A DNA stretch of 64,000 nucleotides from contig CM066997.1 of the NCBI GenBank assembly GCA_033977485.1, forward strand, positions 72,324,634-72,388,633, read 5' to 3'. A program made the position numbers and the translations under genes. Within the stretch, counting starts at the first letter, position 1; each line of letters begins with the position of its first letter. This document shows, one piece after another, positions 32,069-43,749 of this stretch. The stretch comes from Hydrangea macrophylla. Taxonomy: Eukaryota > Streptophyta > Magnoliopsida > Cornales > Hydrangeaceae. The notes under the pieces are model-generated. The model was not told where the DNA came from, ran no database searches, and saw only the letters and a program-made list of their open reading frames with translations.

Positions 32069-34268
32069 CCTCGACTCAACGTCCTTTAATCGAATTATTA
32101 ATCTAAGCATGCCCTCAATTAATACATATATATACACATTACAAAAGCATGTCAAAAGGGGTGTAAGATTGCTAATAGTAAAATATCATTCAAAACCATG
32201 TAACTCAAATAGCAAGCAAAATGATATGCAAAAAGAGGATAAAGGAACTTACCCGGGATCTAGTTGCGATATAGAAACATGCAATGCATGGAAGAGTAGC
32301 AATCCTAAAAGGGTCTCTAGTCACATATATACACATAAGGCAAGACCTAATTCTAAGGTATGGCACCCTATTTCTCTTTCCCCCTCGAAAAAGAGAAAGA
32401 AGAGAAAAAGGATTCATTATCTTCTTTCATGTGAACGGCCCTATCTTGTATCGAAAGGTTTTTCAAGAAATAAAATAAACTAGAGAAAAGATTCAAGAAA
32501 TTATACCTCGATTAGCGCTACAAAACAAAGGGTTAGTCCACATGCTTTGAACAAGATATAATATCTAATAACATTGATAATCATGAATTCTTTCTAACTA
32601 GTTGGAAGCATAACATCATCTATAGATATACAAGTCTCAACTAGGAGCCAATGTAATGTCCATATAGAGATGATATAATCCCAATATGATCACAAGGAAC
32701 TCACAACTAGGTTCAATTAGATGCAACTTAAACCAAGAACTAGTCCTACTTACAAGTACTAACATACATGAATGAATGCATGGACATGAACAAGAATGAG
32801 CTATGAATTATTCACTGATTCGATTGTTTAGCCTCTGGAATTAAGTCTAATTAATCATTCTTAGAACATGGTTTAAGTCCTAAGGCACTAGGAGGCCATT
32901 TAGATTAGTCTTGACAAGATTTATTAAAACTATGACAGAATTTCAGGATTTACAAAGAGCATGTTAGACTTTCAAAAATAAGAAAAGCATAGATCCCTTG
33001 ATTTGATTTTAGAGATTTTTGGATATGTTGTACCTCTGTGAGTCTAGTTTCTAACCGAAAAAGAAAATCAAAGATCCAATGATCAATCTCTAGGAATTGG
33101 GTCATAACCAAACATCACTCAGAATTTAACAACTCTCTATCCAGAGATTGTGTGATTTTCTAAAAATAGTAAATAAATCTGCATGACTCTAATCTTTTTA
33201 GGAGTTCTTATTAACACATTGTACTTCATAGAAAACATTATTTGAAGTCAAGAATGCTTGATTAAGGTTCTTATTTACTCATTTCAAGAAGGTGTTACTG
33301 TTCTGAAATTCTGGACAGATTATGATTGTTTCACAGAACTCATGACCAAACCATCCTAAACATGAAATCATATCAAAACAAAATTTTCAATGGTAGATCT
33401 TTGTGTTATTAACACTCTCTAATTGTCTAATTCAATTCCAACGATCATGATTTAATTAAAAATCCTTGATCAAAATTGGTTTATGAATTCACTGCACCAT
33501 TTGTCAAGTTTTTCCTTTTTGGTTGAATCTATCAACCAAACCATAGAAGTTGACTCATCCTAAAACTAATTCTCCTTCCCATTGATGGTCACTGGAGATT
33601 AATATGACTAATTCATGTGAGGCTTAATAAAATATGGAAAGAATTCCATAAGACTTCAAACTAGAAGACCTAAGTCATGAATCAAGACTTACACCTACTA
33701 ATTATGCATGGACATGATTATTCTCATTTGAATCACAAGTTCATAGAGAGTTTAAAAGACCAACTCAAGGGGGGGGGGGGGGGGGGGATCAAGTGAGATA
33801 TTGAGCACCTCATAAATCTCTAAGAAATGAACATGACAAAGGAAAAGGATATCAAGGTTCAAGTGACATCCAAGTAAATTTTGCTTTATGGATTATTTGA
33901 TTCTTGAATCCAAGGCAACTTTGATCCAAATCCAATGAAAGGAACAAATGGGAGTTTAATCACAATTCTAGTGGTGTGTGATAAAATGAGGTGGAAGAGA
34001 CATTTTGAAAAAGTGTAAAAGATCCTAAGTAATTCTACGAATTGTGATTGAACATAAGCTAAAGCTAATTAGTCTAGAGTTTACCTCCAATTATCCTTAA
34101 CTTTGTGATTTGAGGGTATTCCCAAGCCTATTCGAGCACTTCTTCTAGCTATTGTTCCTTAACTCTTCTAATTTTCTCTAAAATTCTCCTAATTTTCTCT
34201 AAGGATATCAAGATGTTTTAGATTCAAAACCTTAACATTGAGATCCCTTTGTAATGGGATATTCATTC

Positions 34269-34278
34269 TATATATATA
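34269..34278 (-). promoter_or_regulatory. TATA box of the solo LTR
   Basis: A TATATATA run on the minus strand, about 555 bp inside the LTR and just downstream of the inverted-repeat array. Confidence 0.55.
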
Positions 34279-34384
34279 GGCAAATTTTAAAGGGTTATTT
34301 TGGTAATTTTAGGGGTAAAACCCGAATCTAGGATGTACTTTTGAAGGTTAAAATTGTACTATATTAAAGTAGACTGCTGAAAAA

Positions 34385-34665
34385 ATGCGACAATTAATGG
34401 AGTTATCTGCGGCACTCAGTAAATGCCAGAACGACACTTATTGATAGCCGGCGCGGCATTCATTGAACACCGATACGACATTCAATGAATGCCGCAGACA
34501 ACCCCGCGGACTGCTGTCTTTTCTGTATTTTTTATTTTTGCGACAATTGCAGCATTCAGTGACTGCCCTTGCGGATTTCACTAAATGTAGTCGCGGCAGT
34601 TAGAGAATGCCACTGCGATAACACATGACTGCTGCAAAAAGACTATGTGCCGCTTTTCTTCTATT
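34385..34665 (-). promoter_or_regulatory. Array of GCGGCATTCA/TGAATGCCGC inverted repeats in solo-LTR U3
   Basis: About six degenerate copies of a 20-bp palindrome-like unit (for example acattcaatgaatgccgc), spaced 25-60 bp apart, located about 100-390 bp upstream of the TATA box. The copies differ in single bases but keep the two half-sites. Position and symmetry suggest transcription-factor binding sites. Confidence 0.5.
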
Positions 34666-34837
34666 CTCCTTTTCTTTCTTTCATTCATTTTTATTTCGTT
34701 TGAAATTGAAAGAGTCTTTCGAAGAGCTTGAATCACCTTTGGAAGCCCTAGATTAGTTAGACATTTTCATCATCGGACTTGGAGGTAGTACTCCCGTAAA
34801 TTCGACGGTTGGTCAAAATCGGGGTGTCTACAGAGAA

Positions 34838-35900
34838 CAAATACTTCAAGCTCTTATGATCGGAAAACAGATCAAACATTTCTCCATACAGATAGTGTCT
34901 CCAAATCTTCAATACGAATACTATCGCCGCTAAATCCAGATCATATATAGGGTAATTCTTCTCATTTGGGTTCAATTGTCTGGATCCATATGCTATGACA
35001 TTCCTGTCTTGCATAAGTACACAACCAAGTCCTTGGTGTGATGCATCACTATAGATGATAAATCTTTCTCTAGGTATTGCTAATATCGGTACAGAAGTCA
35101 GTCTTTCCTTTAATTCGTGGAATGCATTTTTATGCTTATCTGTGCACTCATACTTTATCTCCTTTCTCGTCAAATTTCTCAATGGTCCTACGATCTTAGA
35201 AAATCCTTCTTTAAATCTTCGATAATATCCTGCTAAATAGAGAAAACTTATAACCTCTGTCGCATTAGTTGGTCTATTCCGGCTTATGACTACATCAATC
35301 TTAGTTGAGTCCACAGAGATACCATCCTAAGATATAACATGTCCTAAAAAATTGAATTCCTATAACCCAAATTCACACTTGCTGAATTTGCATAAAACTT
35401 ATTATCTCTAGATGTTTGCAAAGTAATCTATTAGTGTTCCTTGTGATCTTTCTCCATTTTTGAGTAGATCAAGATGTCATCGATGAACACTATAATGAAT
35501 TGATCCAAATAAGGTCTGAATACTCTATTTATTAAGTCCATGAATACTGCTAGTGCATTCATTAATCTGAAAGGCATAACCAAAAACTCATAATGCCCAT
35601 ATTTAATCCTAAAAGTAGTGTTCGACACATCCTCCAGTTAAACCAATAGTTGATATCCTGATCGTAGATTGATTTTTGAAAAGATCCTTAATCCTTTCAA
35701 CTGATCGAAAAAATGATCTATCTGAGATAGTGGATATTGGTTCTTGATCGTAGCATTGTTCAATTCTCTATAGTTTATATAGAGTTAAAGTGTTTCTTCC
35801 ATCTTCTTCACGAACAGTACTGGTGCTTCCTAAGGCGACGTACTTAGGCGAACAAAGCCTAAATCTTCAAGTTCCTGAACTTGCTTCTTTAACTCCAACA
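34838..35900 (-). pseudogene. Chromovirus reverse transcriptase and RNase H (decayed, cut by the solo LTR)
   Basis: The minus strand gives Tekay/Del-type reverse transcriptase: an N-terminal TPYRM piece (near 35930), a YRELN piece with stops (near 35785), [11 protein letters not shown] (near 35590) and [10 protein letters not shown] (near 35475). RNase H follows with YSDASHQGLG, SRQLNPNEKNYP and FSDHKSLKYLFS at 34838. The frame is broken between 35640 and 35800 and again near 35400. RNase H is interrupted at residue level by the solo LTR and resumes at 31844. The enzyme cannot be made from this copy. Confidence 0.85.
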
Positions 35901-36099
35901 TCTCTGTTGGCACCATCCGATATGGAGTCTTAGATATTGGCAATGTTCTTGGTAAAAGTTCAATGCAAAAGTCTATGTTTCTCTTCGGTGGAAGTTCCTT
36001 AATATCCTGGAATACATCTTGAAAATGTTATACAGTAGGAATCCAATCCATCATTGTATCTGTGCTCATACTTCCGATTATAGTCAAACAACTTGCGAG

Positions 36100-36500
36100 A
36101 AATATGCCACTCATCGGCTAACACTGGAAATTGATTGTTGGATATCCAGGTATTGGAAATTCAATCACCCTAATAGGGTAATCTAAATTGGCACCGTAAT
36201 TAGTAAGCCAATCCATCCCTAGGATAGTGTCAACTCAGACATCGATAGAACAACCAAGTTTACCGAATGATTATGATCTTCTAGGTTAGTGGGAAATCTT
36301 TACACACTCTACCAAACTTAACAGTCACTCCCAATGATGACACAACATTAGGTGCTGGCTCAATTATCTAGGGTTCTAATCCGAACTGATGCCCAATCTT
36401 AATAGCATAAAACGAACGTGCAACACTAGTATCAAACAAAGCTTTATCTTGACTGAACGAGTATGAGTGTACCTTTTAGATGTTGCTACTCATCAGCGTT
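36100..36500 (-). pseudogene. Chromovirus aspartic protease (active site altered)
   Basis: The minus strand encodes ALFDTSVARSFYAIKIG (Asp codon 36431-36433), where the family motif has Gly after Asp-Thr/Ser, then an ILGMDWL segment (near 36215) typical of the end of chromovirus protease. The Gly-to-Ser change at the catalytic loop and nearby frameshifts indicate loss of function. Confidence 0.7.
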
Positions 36501-36539
36501 AAAGCCTACTTTTGTGGGAAAGATGGTATTCATCCATGA

Positions 36540-37674
36540 TTGATCTAGGGGTCCTTGTATTTACTGAACAGGTGCCCTATAGTATCCTCCATTTGGTGTA
36601 AGACAATCCCTACTCAAATGCCCTGGCCTGTTGCAATTTTGCCAGATAGCATATGTCGGGTGGTTAATCCATAGGGCTGTGCAAAACTTGGCAATGTGTC
36701 CTGGCTTCTGACAATTTAAATATCCCCTGTTACTTGATTATAGCATAGTAAGCAGTGCTTGAGGCTGTGGTCCCTGCTGGCAATATTGTTGGGCTCGAGG
36801 AAAATTCTGCTAAGACTTTCTGGCTCCATCGCAGGTGAGCTTATTCCTTTAAAAGTTACCTTAAGGTCTCCACCCTTGGGTGTTCCTTGGCGGCTGGTTT
36901 CGGAAATTCCTCTGTTGGAAGTTCCTTGATGTCTAAGGTCGATTCATCTATTGTCGCTGTATTGGATAAGCGTCCTTCTCCAGAATCACAGTAAGCCTCA
37001 CTAATCCATTAAAACTCTGATTCAAGTGCCCAATCATCATATGATGAAGATGCGAGTTCAACCCTTGGTGATACCTTTTCACCTTTTTTTGCAAGATGTC
37101 GATCATATACTGAGCGAATTGAGACAATCACTCAAACTGTATTGGATATTCTGGTACAGTCCAAATCTCTTGGACTAGGCTAAGAAAGTTCTTCTCCTCT
37201 TGATCCTTCTCATCTTCCAGATAGTAATTCTCCAAAAATATTTATTTGAACATTCCCCAAGGCATCACTCCTGTAGCGTTCATCCTTATTGTGGCCCTTT
37301 TAGCCTCACACCTATCCGCAGTGGCATAAGTCAATTGAAACGTAGGAAGGTGCCACATATCTTGCTCATTACACTCCAAGGCTTTGAATATCAGCTCCAT
37401 AACCCTTATCCATTGTTTAGCTCTCTATGGCTCGGTTAACCCATCGAATTTATCCAAATACAGGTTACAGAAATGTTGTAGCAATTTATCTCCTATCTGT
37501 CTTGGCAAAAATGGTATAGCAGAGGGTTTGATAGGTCGTTGATTGGTAGCATGGTTAAAGGTGTCACCTACGTGCTCCATCCTCTGCATAAATGCCTCAA
37601 ATACACTTGTTGATTCCATGCCCTTGGGGATAGGTGCTCTAAGTTATGGTGGATTCCTTCTAGGTCTAACCATA
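36540..37674 (-). pseudogene. Chromovirus gag (decayed)
   Basis: The frame probably began at the ATG at 37674 (MVRPRRNPP, then an in-frame stop) and continues through MESTSVFEAFMQRMEH (37619). A capsid region follows, and two zinc knuckles near 36720-36590: NCQKPGHIAKFC, with its first Cys lost, and a second NCNRPGHLSRDC. Several stops and frameshifts break it. Its place next to protease and reverse transcriptase fits gag-pol order on the minus strand. Confidence 0.7.
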
Positions 37675-38069
37675 GTGATCTCGTGTGAAGTGTACCTCGA
37701 AGATACCTATCGGTTAGCTAAAAGTCATCTCAAAGAAATGAAATCAAGATAGTGCGATAACCAATAAGAAGTAATAGTTCTACTGATCAGCATATACCAA
37801 CTCAATCATACCACCAATATGTCAAAAATATTACTCGTATATATATATTAAAAGAAATGTACAATATAGTACACACTAGTCAAACTGTGTACCATATGGG
37901 ACATAGCCTAATACGAGTACTAAGGTCAGTTATTTTACAATGCTACTACTACTAATAAACATCTATACAAAAGCTGTGGTCCAAAAGCTATCTCTCAAGC
38001 TCCCAAAAATCATGTGGACAACATGTCTTCATAAAACTAGAAAATTTAACCCCCTCCAGATCCTGACTC
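37675..38069. other. Non-coding spacer between acidic ORF and gag
   Basis: AT-rich sequence with a TA run near 37840. No ORF, repeat or RNA was recognised. It is probably leader of the old chromovirus. Confidence 0.4.
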
Positions 38070-38906
38070 AAAAGTCATCAGCATCTGATCCTGCTGGTGG
38101 TGCCTCATCCTCTGATGCAATGTCCATCTCTATAGGTGGATCATCTTCTACTGGTGCAGCAAGACCTCAAATTACTACTCCTATATCCTAATCCCCCTCC
38201 ATCATCTCATCAACATCTATATCCTCAATGCTGATTGCTGGCTCAGCGATATTAGCGACTATCTAGACAAATCCTTCAACTACAGCCATAGCCTCTACTA
38301 GCTCGGCCTGTCCTATAATGAATCCATCTGGCTATGTAACTATATGTACTACCCACTCTACTACTATATTAGCAATGGCTGCCATATGTACTATAGGTCC
38401 TTCTAATAATATAGGTACCACAAGTATCTCGGGTGCAATGATTTCCTTGTCAGGAACATCATCCCTGGCTACCTGTACCACCTCATCATCTCCTATCACT
38501 GCATCGTCCTCTGGAACTAGCACATCCTCCTCAGCTATATCATCCACGTCAGCTGGCTCTAGATCCTCCGAATCATCCTCTGGGTCATTGGCTAGTACAT
38601 ATACTAGCTCCTTAGGCTCATCGTCCGGCTCCTCGTCATCACCTATATTCTAATCTCACCATCCCCATCTATATCCTTATCAGCATGCTCATCCTCTATC
38701 TTCTTGTCATCTGGAATCAACTCTAGCTCTGGCTCTGGCTCTGGCTCTGGCTCAGAATCATCAGGTTGATCCTGTGGCTCTGAGACTAGTACGTCAGGTA
38801 CCGATGATGATACCTGTGCTGTAAGTGCTGGCGGAATGGGTCCTGCTAAAATAGCTCGCAACTCGATCGCGTCCATCTCTAACTTACTCTGGATCAATCG
38901 AGCCAT
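38070..38906 (-). pseudogene. Acidic upstream ORF of the chromovirus (function unknown)
   Basis: Two overlapping minus-strand frames (38906-38643 and ~38640-38332), plus a third piece to about 38070, encode one very Asp/Glu-rich protein of roughly 280 residues. It starts MARLIQSKLEMDAIELRAIL and contains an (EP)n stretch. Frameshifts and stops interrupt it. It lies about 400 bp upstream of gag in element order. Typical chromoviruses have no such ORF there, so it may be an extra 5' ORF of this family or a captured host fragment. I do not recognise it. Confidence 0.4.
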
Positions 38907-39144
38907 CTCCTAGTATATAGCTACTTAAGTCATCGCATAGTGATACGTGTTCATGCATTTCTCATATCGAGTGTGTCATGCCCTCAACGTACTAAGAAAT
39001 CCCCATCCTCTTCTCCAAATAACGACTAGTGTAGACACCCCATTTTGTCGGCTATCGGATTTAGGAGACCCATAGCTTGGTGGTTCACAATGATCATAAA
39101 AAAGGGACTCCTGGAAGTCAGCTCTATCTCTTAGAATGCTCAGA

Positions 39145-39512
39145 TTGACCAAAATGCCCCTGAAAGACCGAAGACTCCCAGATTTGGTCCCAAAGTTTTG
39201 AAAACATGCTATGTCGTAAGAAAAATGATAAAATGAGTTTTTAAGTAAAATCGGAAGAAATCGTCAGCTCCCAGAGACCCCCGGAATTTCCCCGAAAGTC
39301 CCCGTTGACCGGTTTGACCAAAGTTTGACCAGAGTTTGACCAAGTTTGACCAAGTTTGACCAAAATCGTCCGAGTTCACCGAAATCATTAGAAAAGTATT
39401 AAAATGAGTTCTAAAAGAGAATCGAACGAAAACGTCGGCTCCTGGGAGTTCCCGGAGGTTCCCAGAACTTCCTGGGAATCCCAGGTTTGACCAGTTTGAC
39501 CAAGATTTGACT
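39145..39512 (+). promoter_or_regulatory. W-box array in the Tat-2 U3
   Basis: Ten TTGAC[C/T] cores on one strand: one at 39145, six spaced 9-11 bp at 39305-39361, and three at 39487-39512. All lie about 530-900 bp upstream of the TATA box. TTGAC[C/T] is the binding core of WRKY transcription factors, which respond to defence and stress. The regular ~10-bp spacing puts successive sites on the same face of the helix. The 3' LTR has the same array with a few sites lost. Confidence 0.6.
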
Positions 39513-40043
39513 TTAGAATCGGGGCACCGAAACAATTTTAAAATATTTTTCATGGATACTAGAGGTCAATAGCTTTCCAACGATATATCGCACATAATTC
39601 CTGGATTTAAAATGAATTTATTATGAATTTCTAAAGCCGGAAAAGGCGAATAAATCGGCTTTTATCGCGAATACCGTAAAAATTTTCAAAGTGACCTATC
39701 CCCGAACTATGTTTTATGTAAAGTAGACTCCATTACCTTTCCAACGGTATATCACAACCTCAATTTGGAGTTCGTACGCATTTTCTGTGAATTTCGGACA
39801 AAAAAGGGCCTTTTCGCGAATACCGGAACTTCAGGGGGCCTAAACAGCATTATCTGGACGAAGGAGGAGCAGTGCCGCCGCGGCACTCCCCTCCAGAGCA
39901 GTGTATTTTTGTAATTTTTTTTTGTGATCCCAATTTGATATATTAGAAATCAAAACGACGTACTTTTGGTTCCCAACTTATTTTGGACCAATGGGAGACC
40001 ATTTTAAGCTTTTTATAACTCCATTTACCACCCCTCCTTTGCC

Positions 40044-40050
40044 TATAAAA
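40044..40050 (+). promoter_or_regulatory. TATA box of the Tat-2 5' LTR
   Basis: TATAAAA in the context cctttgccTATAAAAgaag, about 1 kb inside the LTR. The 3' LTR has the same box at 51320-51326. Transcription would begin near 40075, in the purine-rich gagagaca segment. Confidence 0.7.
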
Positions 40051-42853
40051 GAAGCCATTTACTTCCATTTTAAGGAGAGACATAGAAGCTTAGAGAGAGC
40101 TTAGGAAGAAACTCTAGAGAAATATAGAGAGAGAAAGAGAAGAAGTAGTCTTCTTCTTCTATTTTCTCCATCAAAGTGAGTTTTCTTTGAGTTTGCTATC
40201 AAAACTTCCATCATCCAAATATTTCTTTCACCACCATTCTTGAGTATTCATGAGATAGGAAGCTACTTCCATGTCAAAATGTCACCACATATGAGTGAAA
40301 CACCAAGCTACAAGTCCAATATCTCAATGATTATCAACTATTGATTGCTATTTGAATGCTTGTTTACTTTGATGTTCATCTCTCTCTTAACCTCATTACT
40401 TTTTTACTTTTCTTTGATTATTTAGTTGTTCATCATCATCTGAATCCTTATGGATAGTAGCTCTTGACCTCAAAGACATGTTTGATGGATGATGATTTTA
40501 CCTTCAATACATTCATATGTATTCTTGAAGCCATATTCTCAAACAAAACTATGTTTGTGCAAATAATATTGGGAGTTCTTTGATGATTCAAGGTTGGATG
40601 AGATTCTAAGTGGTCACATGGTCATCTCAAGAGTTTAAGTTCATGCTTTGAACATCTATTTCAAAACCCCAAATCGAGAGCTCAAACTCCATTTCAAAAC
40701 TCAAATCCATTTTCTTCAAGAATGATCCAAAACAGTGATTTGTTCAGATTCAAAGATTTGTTTTGAATTAAACACTTGAGTTATGATGATGAAACCACTT
40801 GGAAAATCTTCCTAAGACATCATAGTTTGTCCCCAATTTTTCCCATCAATTATAGAGATGTGAAAGTATTTGTTTTGGATGTGAGAAGTTCATATTCATA
40901 ATCTGCCTCTGTTCTCACAGAATGTTCACCCAACTTCTTGCACTTATTCTGGATATTTTCGTCACTGTACATATATCTTTTCTATTTGTTTTATAAAACT
41001 TGGGTGTCTTAGGAAACGTTTGGTATATAATGGGTCATCATAAACTGTTTCTTTGATTTATGAAAAATCATACAAAGTCAGTCAATAGTGCAGCTTTTGT
41101 TTCTGAGTCATGTGTACATTCTGATTTATTTCTTTTAATCTGTGATAGCTATTGATGTTTGGCTTTTTGGGTTATTTTCTAGACACAATAAGGATAATCT
41201 CTGATTTTTCTCACATTTTCCTAGGCACGTTTGACCTCCCATTATAATGTTACAAAGTAATGCATACAGTCTGTCCACTATTCACAGCATTTCACTTTTT
41301 GGCTTTCACACTTTGATGCAACACTCTCTTGTATCTAGATGAACCCATATCCCATGCACATGTTCTTTACCACTTTTCGCATACTATATCATATCATGTA
41401 TCATCTATCCTCTCATGTATCATACTCCCATAGACTCTTGAGTTTGGTTTCCAAATAAAACCATGTTTTGCAAATACTTGGGAAGTTCTTGAAATAAGTT
41501 AGGAACTGATATTCCAAGTGGTTAGAATATTCATCCAAGTTCTGGAAGTATACTTTCAAAACCCCCATTTCAAAACCCCCCTCTTAAACCCCTCATTTTG
41601 ATTCCAAGAAATAAACCTTGTTTTTCTCAAAACCCTCAAAACAGTGAGTCATTTAACTTCAAGGAATTATTTTGAGTTCAATAATCAATGTATGCATGTA
41701 AGACCACTTGGAAAGTCTTCCTAACTCATTAGAGAACACCCATGATTTTTGGTTTGACTTGGAAATACTTGAAAATGGTCCATTTGGATCCAAACATTTT
41801 CTCTAGACATTCTGTTTTTGATGTCACAGCAGCTAGGTCCACCTTCAACTTGTTTTCCAGAAAAAGGTTTCCAAAAGGGGTGGTCCTAACTTATTTTTCC
41901 CTTAAACTTAAATGTCTTAGGGAACTTTCTGTATAAAATGGGCCTCTAGATCATTCGTTTTCATTTTCTAAGATGTTTCAACATTTCAGTCGATAGTACG
42001 GACTCTGTTTCTGAGTGACCTTCATTGTTTATATGATTTCTCTCAATCTGTGATATCTATTCAATATTGGCCTTTTGGGTTGTGTTCTAGACACAATAAG
42101 GAAGATCTCCATAAAAAATCATGCATTGAAAACATTCCTAACCCCTCGTTTCAATTTCCAAAAGATCATACTACTGTTCTGTCCACTATTCACAGCAAGC
42201 ACATTTCAACTTTCATTCTTTAATTTGATGCCCATATGCATTCCAAATTAGTTCATATCTTAGGAAGTAGTTCATACTACATTTGTTCATATCCCATGAT
42301 GATTTCATTCATTCATTCATACACATTATAGACTTCTAAGTCATTCTAGGAATTCATGAACACAAAGCACACTACAACCTTGGCACATTCTAGATACATA
42401 CATTGCATCCATGCAAGATTTGGGGCCTTCATGGCTCCTAATGTAAGAAGATTATAAGGAATGAACTTGATCACACGTTCATGCATCCCCCGATCTAATC
42501 ATCCTTTCTCATCCATCCCGGGGATTGAGAGGTCTTCTTTTCTCAAAGATTAACATGCATCATACTAGCTTGCTAAGCATCTTTGTTTTCTTTGATTTAT
42601 TTATTTCAAGAACAATTCACGTCCCCTTTAGATTAGGAAACTTGGTTAATTGATATATGATTAGACGATTTTTCCTAGGTTTATTTGTGTGATCTTTCAC
42701 TTTACATTGCATGATATTTGACTAGATCTTATGAATGATATTTTATCTTTAGATCTTCCGTTTCAAATTTTCTTATGTGATGTAATATACTATCATAGTA
42801 TTAATTGCCGAGCCATACATAGTATAAGATGATTATTTGGATGCTAATTGAGA

Positions 42854-42869
42854 CCCGTCGAAAGACGGG
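42854..42869 (+). ncRNA. Conserved LTR hairpin, Tat-2 5' LTR
   Basis: Stem CCCGTC, loop GAAA (a GNRA tetraloop), stem GACGGG. It is followed by GAGGGTGTTTTAGTC and GGCTCCTTCCTCTCTCGTAC, as in the other Tat LTRs, and is 253 bp from the LTR 3' end. Confidence 0.6.
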
Positions 42870-43125
42870 ACGAGTTGAGGGTGTTTTAGTCGTGACAAAG
42901 GCTCCTTCCTCTCTCGTACCAAAACCCCGAACCAAGTTCTTTGGTTATGAAGGGCCGGTGCCCTTTATCCATTTGGGTGAGTCAAAATTAGGTTTCTTGG
43001 TTCCTTAAAGACCAAGTGGCGACTCTGTATCTGTTTTCAACAGACCTTTTCTCTTTCCTTGATTCAAAAAATCAAACAAGTTTCGAAAAACAAAACAAAG
43101 CGGTGGAATCCCGGTATCCACAATC

Positions 43126-43143
43126 TGGTGACTCCACTGGGGA
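43126..43143 (+). other. Primer binding site, Tat-2
   Basis: TGGTGACTCCACTGGGGA, three bases after the LTR end. It differs from the Tat-1 site at three positions, so it may use a different isoacceptor or a different tRNA. Confidence 0.85.
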
Positions 43144-43421
43144 TTTTTTTTTTTAAAACAAAATAATACAGAGGTTTGACTCATAAGAAGCATCCTCAAA
43201 ATCATCTTTCTACTGTGTCTGGTTCACCGCATTGCACTTCTGCATTTCCCCTTCGACTGTGTTTGAAACGCGACGCTGACATTGTTCAGGTCTTGCTCTG
43301 CCAGGGCACAAGTCACTGTTGATACTGTACCTTCCAAGGTATATCAAAAAGAGTAAAAACCTCCGTACTGCCTCTCTGACGGTATATTGGAACTCTCGTC
43401 AACGGACCGTCTTTGACTAAA

Positions 43422-43463
43422 CCCAGCCTTTGCATATAGATTCCTGTAGAACCTTTCATAGGA
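43422..43463 (+). promoter_or_regulatory. Conserved Tat leader motif, Tat-2
   Basis: Contains CCTTTGCATATAG, then TTC, GTAGAACC and TTTCATAGGA, closely matching the Tat-1 leader motif. It begins 296 nt after the primer site start. The surrounding leader sequence is not alignable by eye. Confidence 0.55.
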
Positions 43464-43749
43464 CTGTTCATTTATCTTTTCAGATAGGACAATGTGATAT
43501 AACTGCTGTATGCCCTGATGGGATTACCTGAGCGGTGTAGACGCTTATGTGGCATAGAACAGAACCTCTTTCTTATGATCCCCAAGGTAATCACTCACAT
43601 GTGATCACATTGAGTTGACCTGCCTAGGCACCATGACAAGGATGTCTGCTCTATGCTCACGAAGATATACACCCCAAACTTTGTTTATCGGCCCTAAGAC
43701 ATAGGAGTATGAAAACATGCTAGACAATATGACCACCATCATCACATAT

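Larger units (their letters stand above)
31850..34832 (-). mobile_element. Solo LTR of a third Tat-type family
   Basis: A 2983-bp LTR with minus-strand start TGTAGACACCCCG at 34832 and CA end at 31850. It is flanked by a perfect 5-bp duplication gagaa (31845-31849 and 34833-34837), with no internal region. It is inserted in the chromovirus RNase H: bases on either side read through FSDHKSLKYLF into a matching continuation. A TATA box is at 34269-34278, the shared Tat hairpin at 32053-32068. It holds a 19-base G run (33769-33787) and a U3 array of GCGGCATTCA-like inverted repeats. It probably arose by LTR-LTR recombination. No gene is seen inside. Confidence 0.92.
39030..43122 (+). repeat. Tat-2 5' LTR
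   Basis: 4093 bp, TGTAGACACCCC to TATCCACA. U3 is about 1 kb, with an array of W-box cores, a CpG-rich near-palindrome (39872-39888) and a TATA box at 40044-40050. R/U5 is about 3 kb, AT-rich and without a coding ORF. The shared Tat hairpin lies at 42854-42869. Confidence 0.92.

Noticed and set aside
41742..41936. 64-codon ORF present in both Tat-2 LTRs (also 53045-53239)
   Set aside because: Present twice only because the LTR is duplicated; substitutions between the copies fall at all codon positions.
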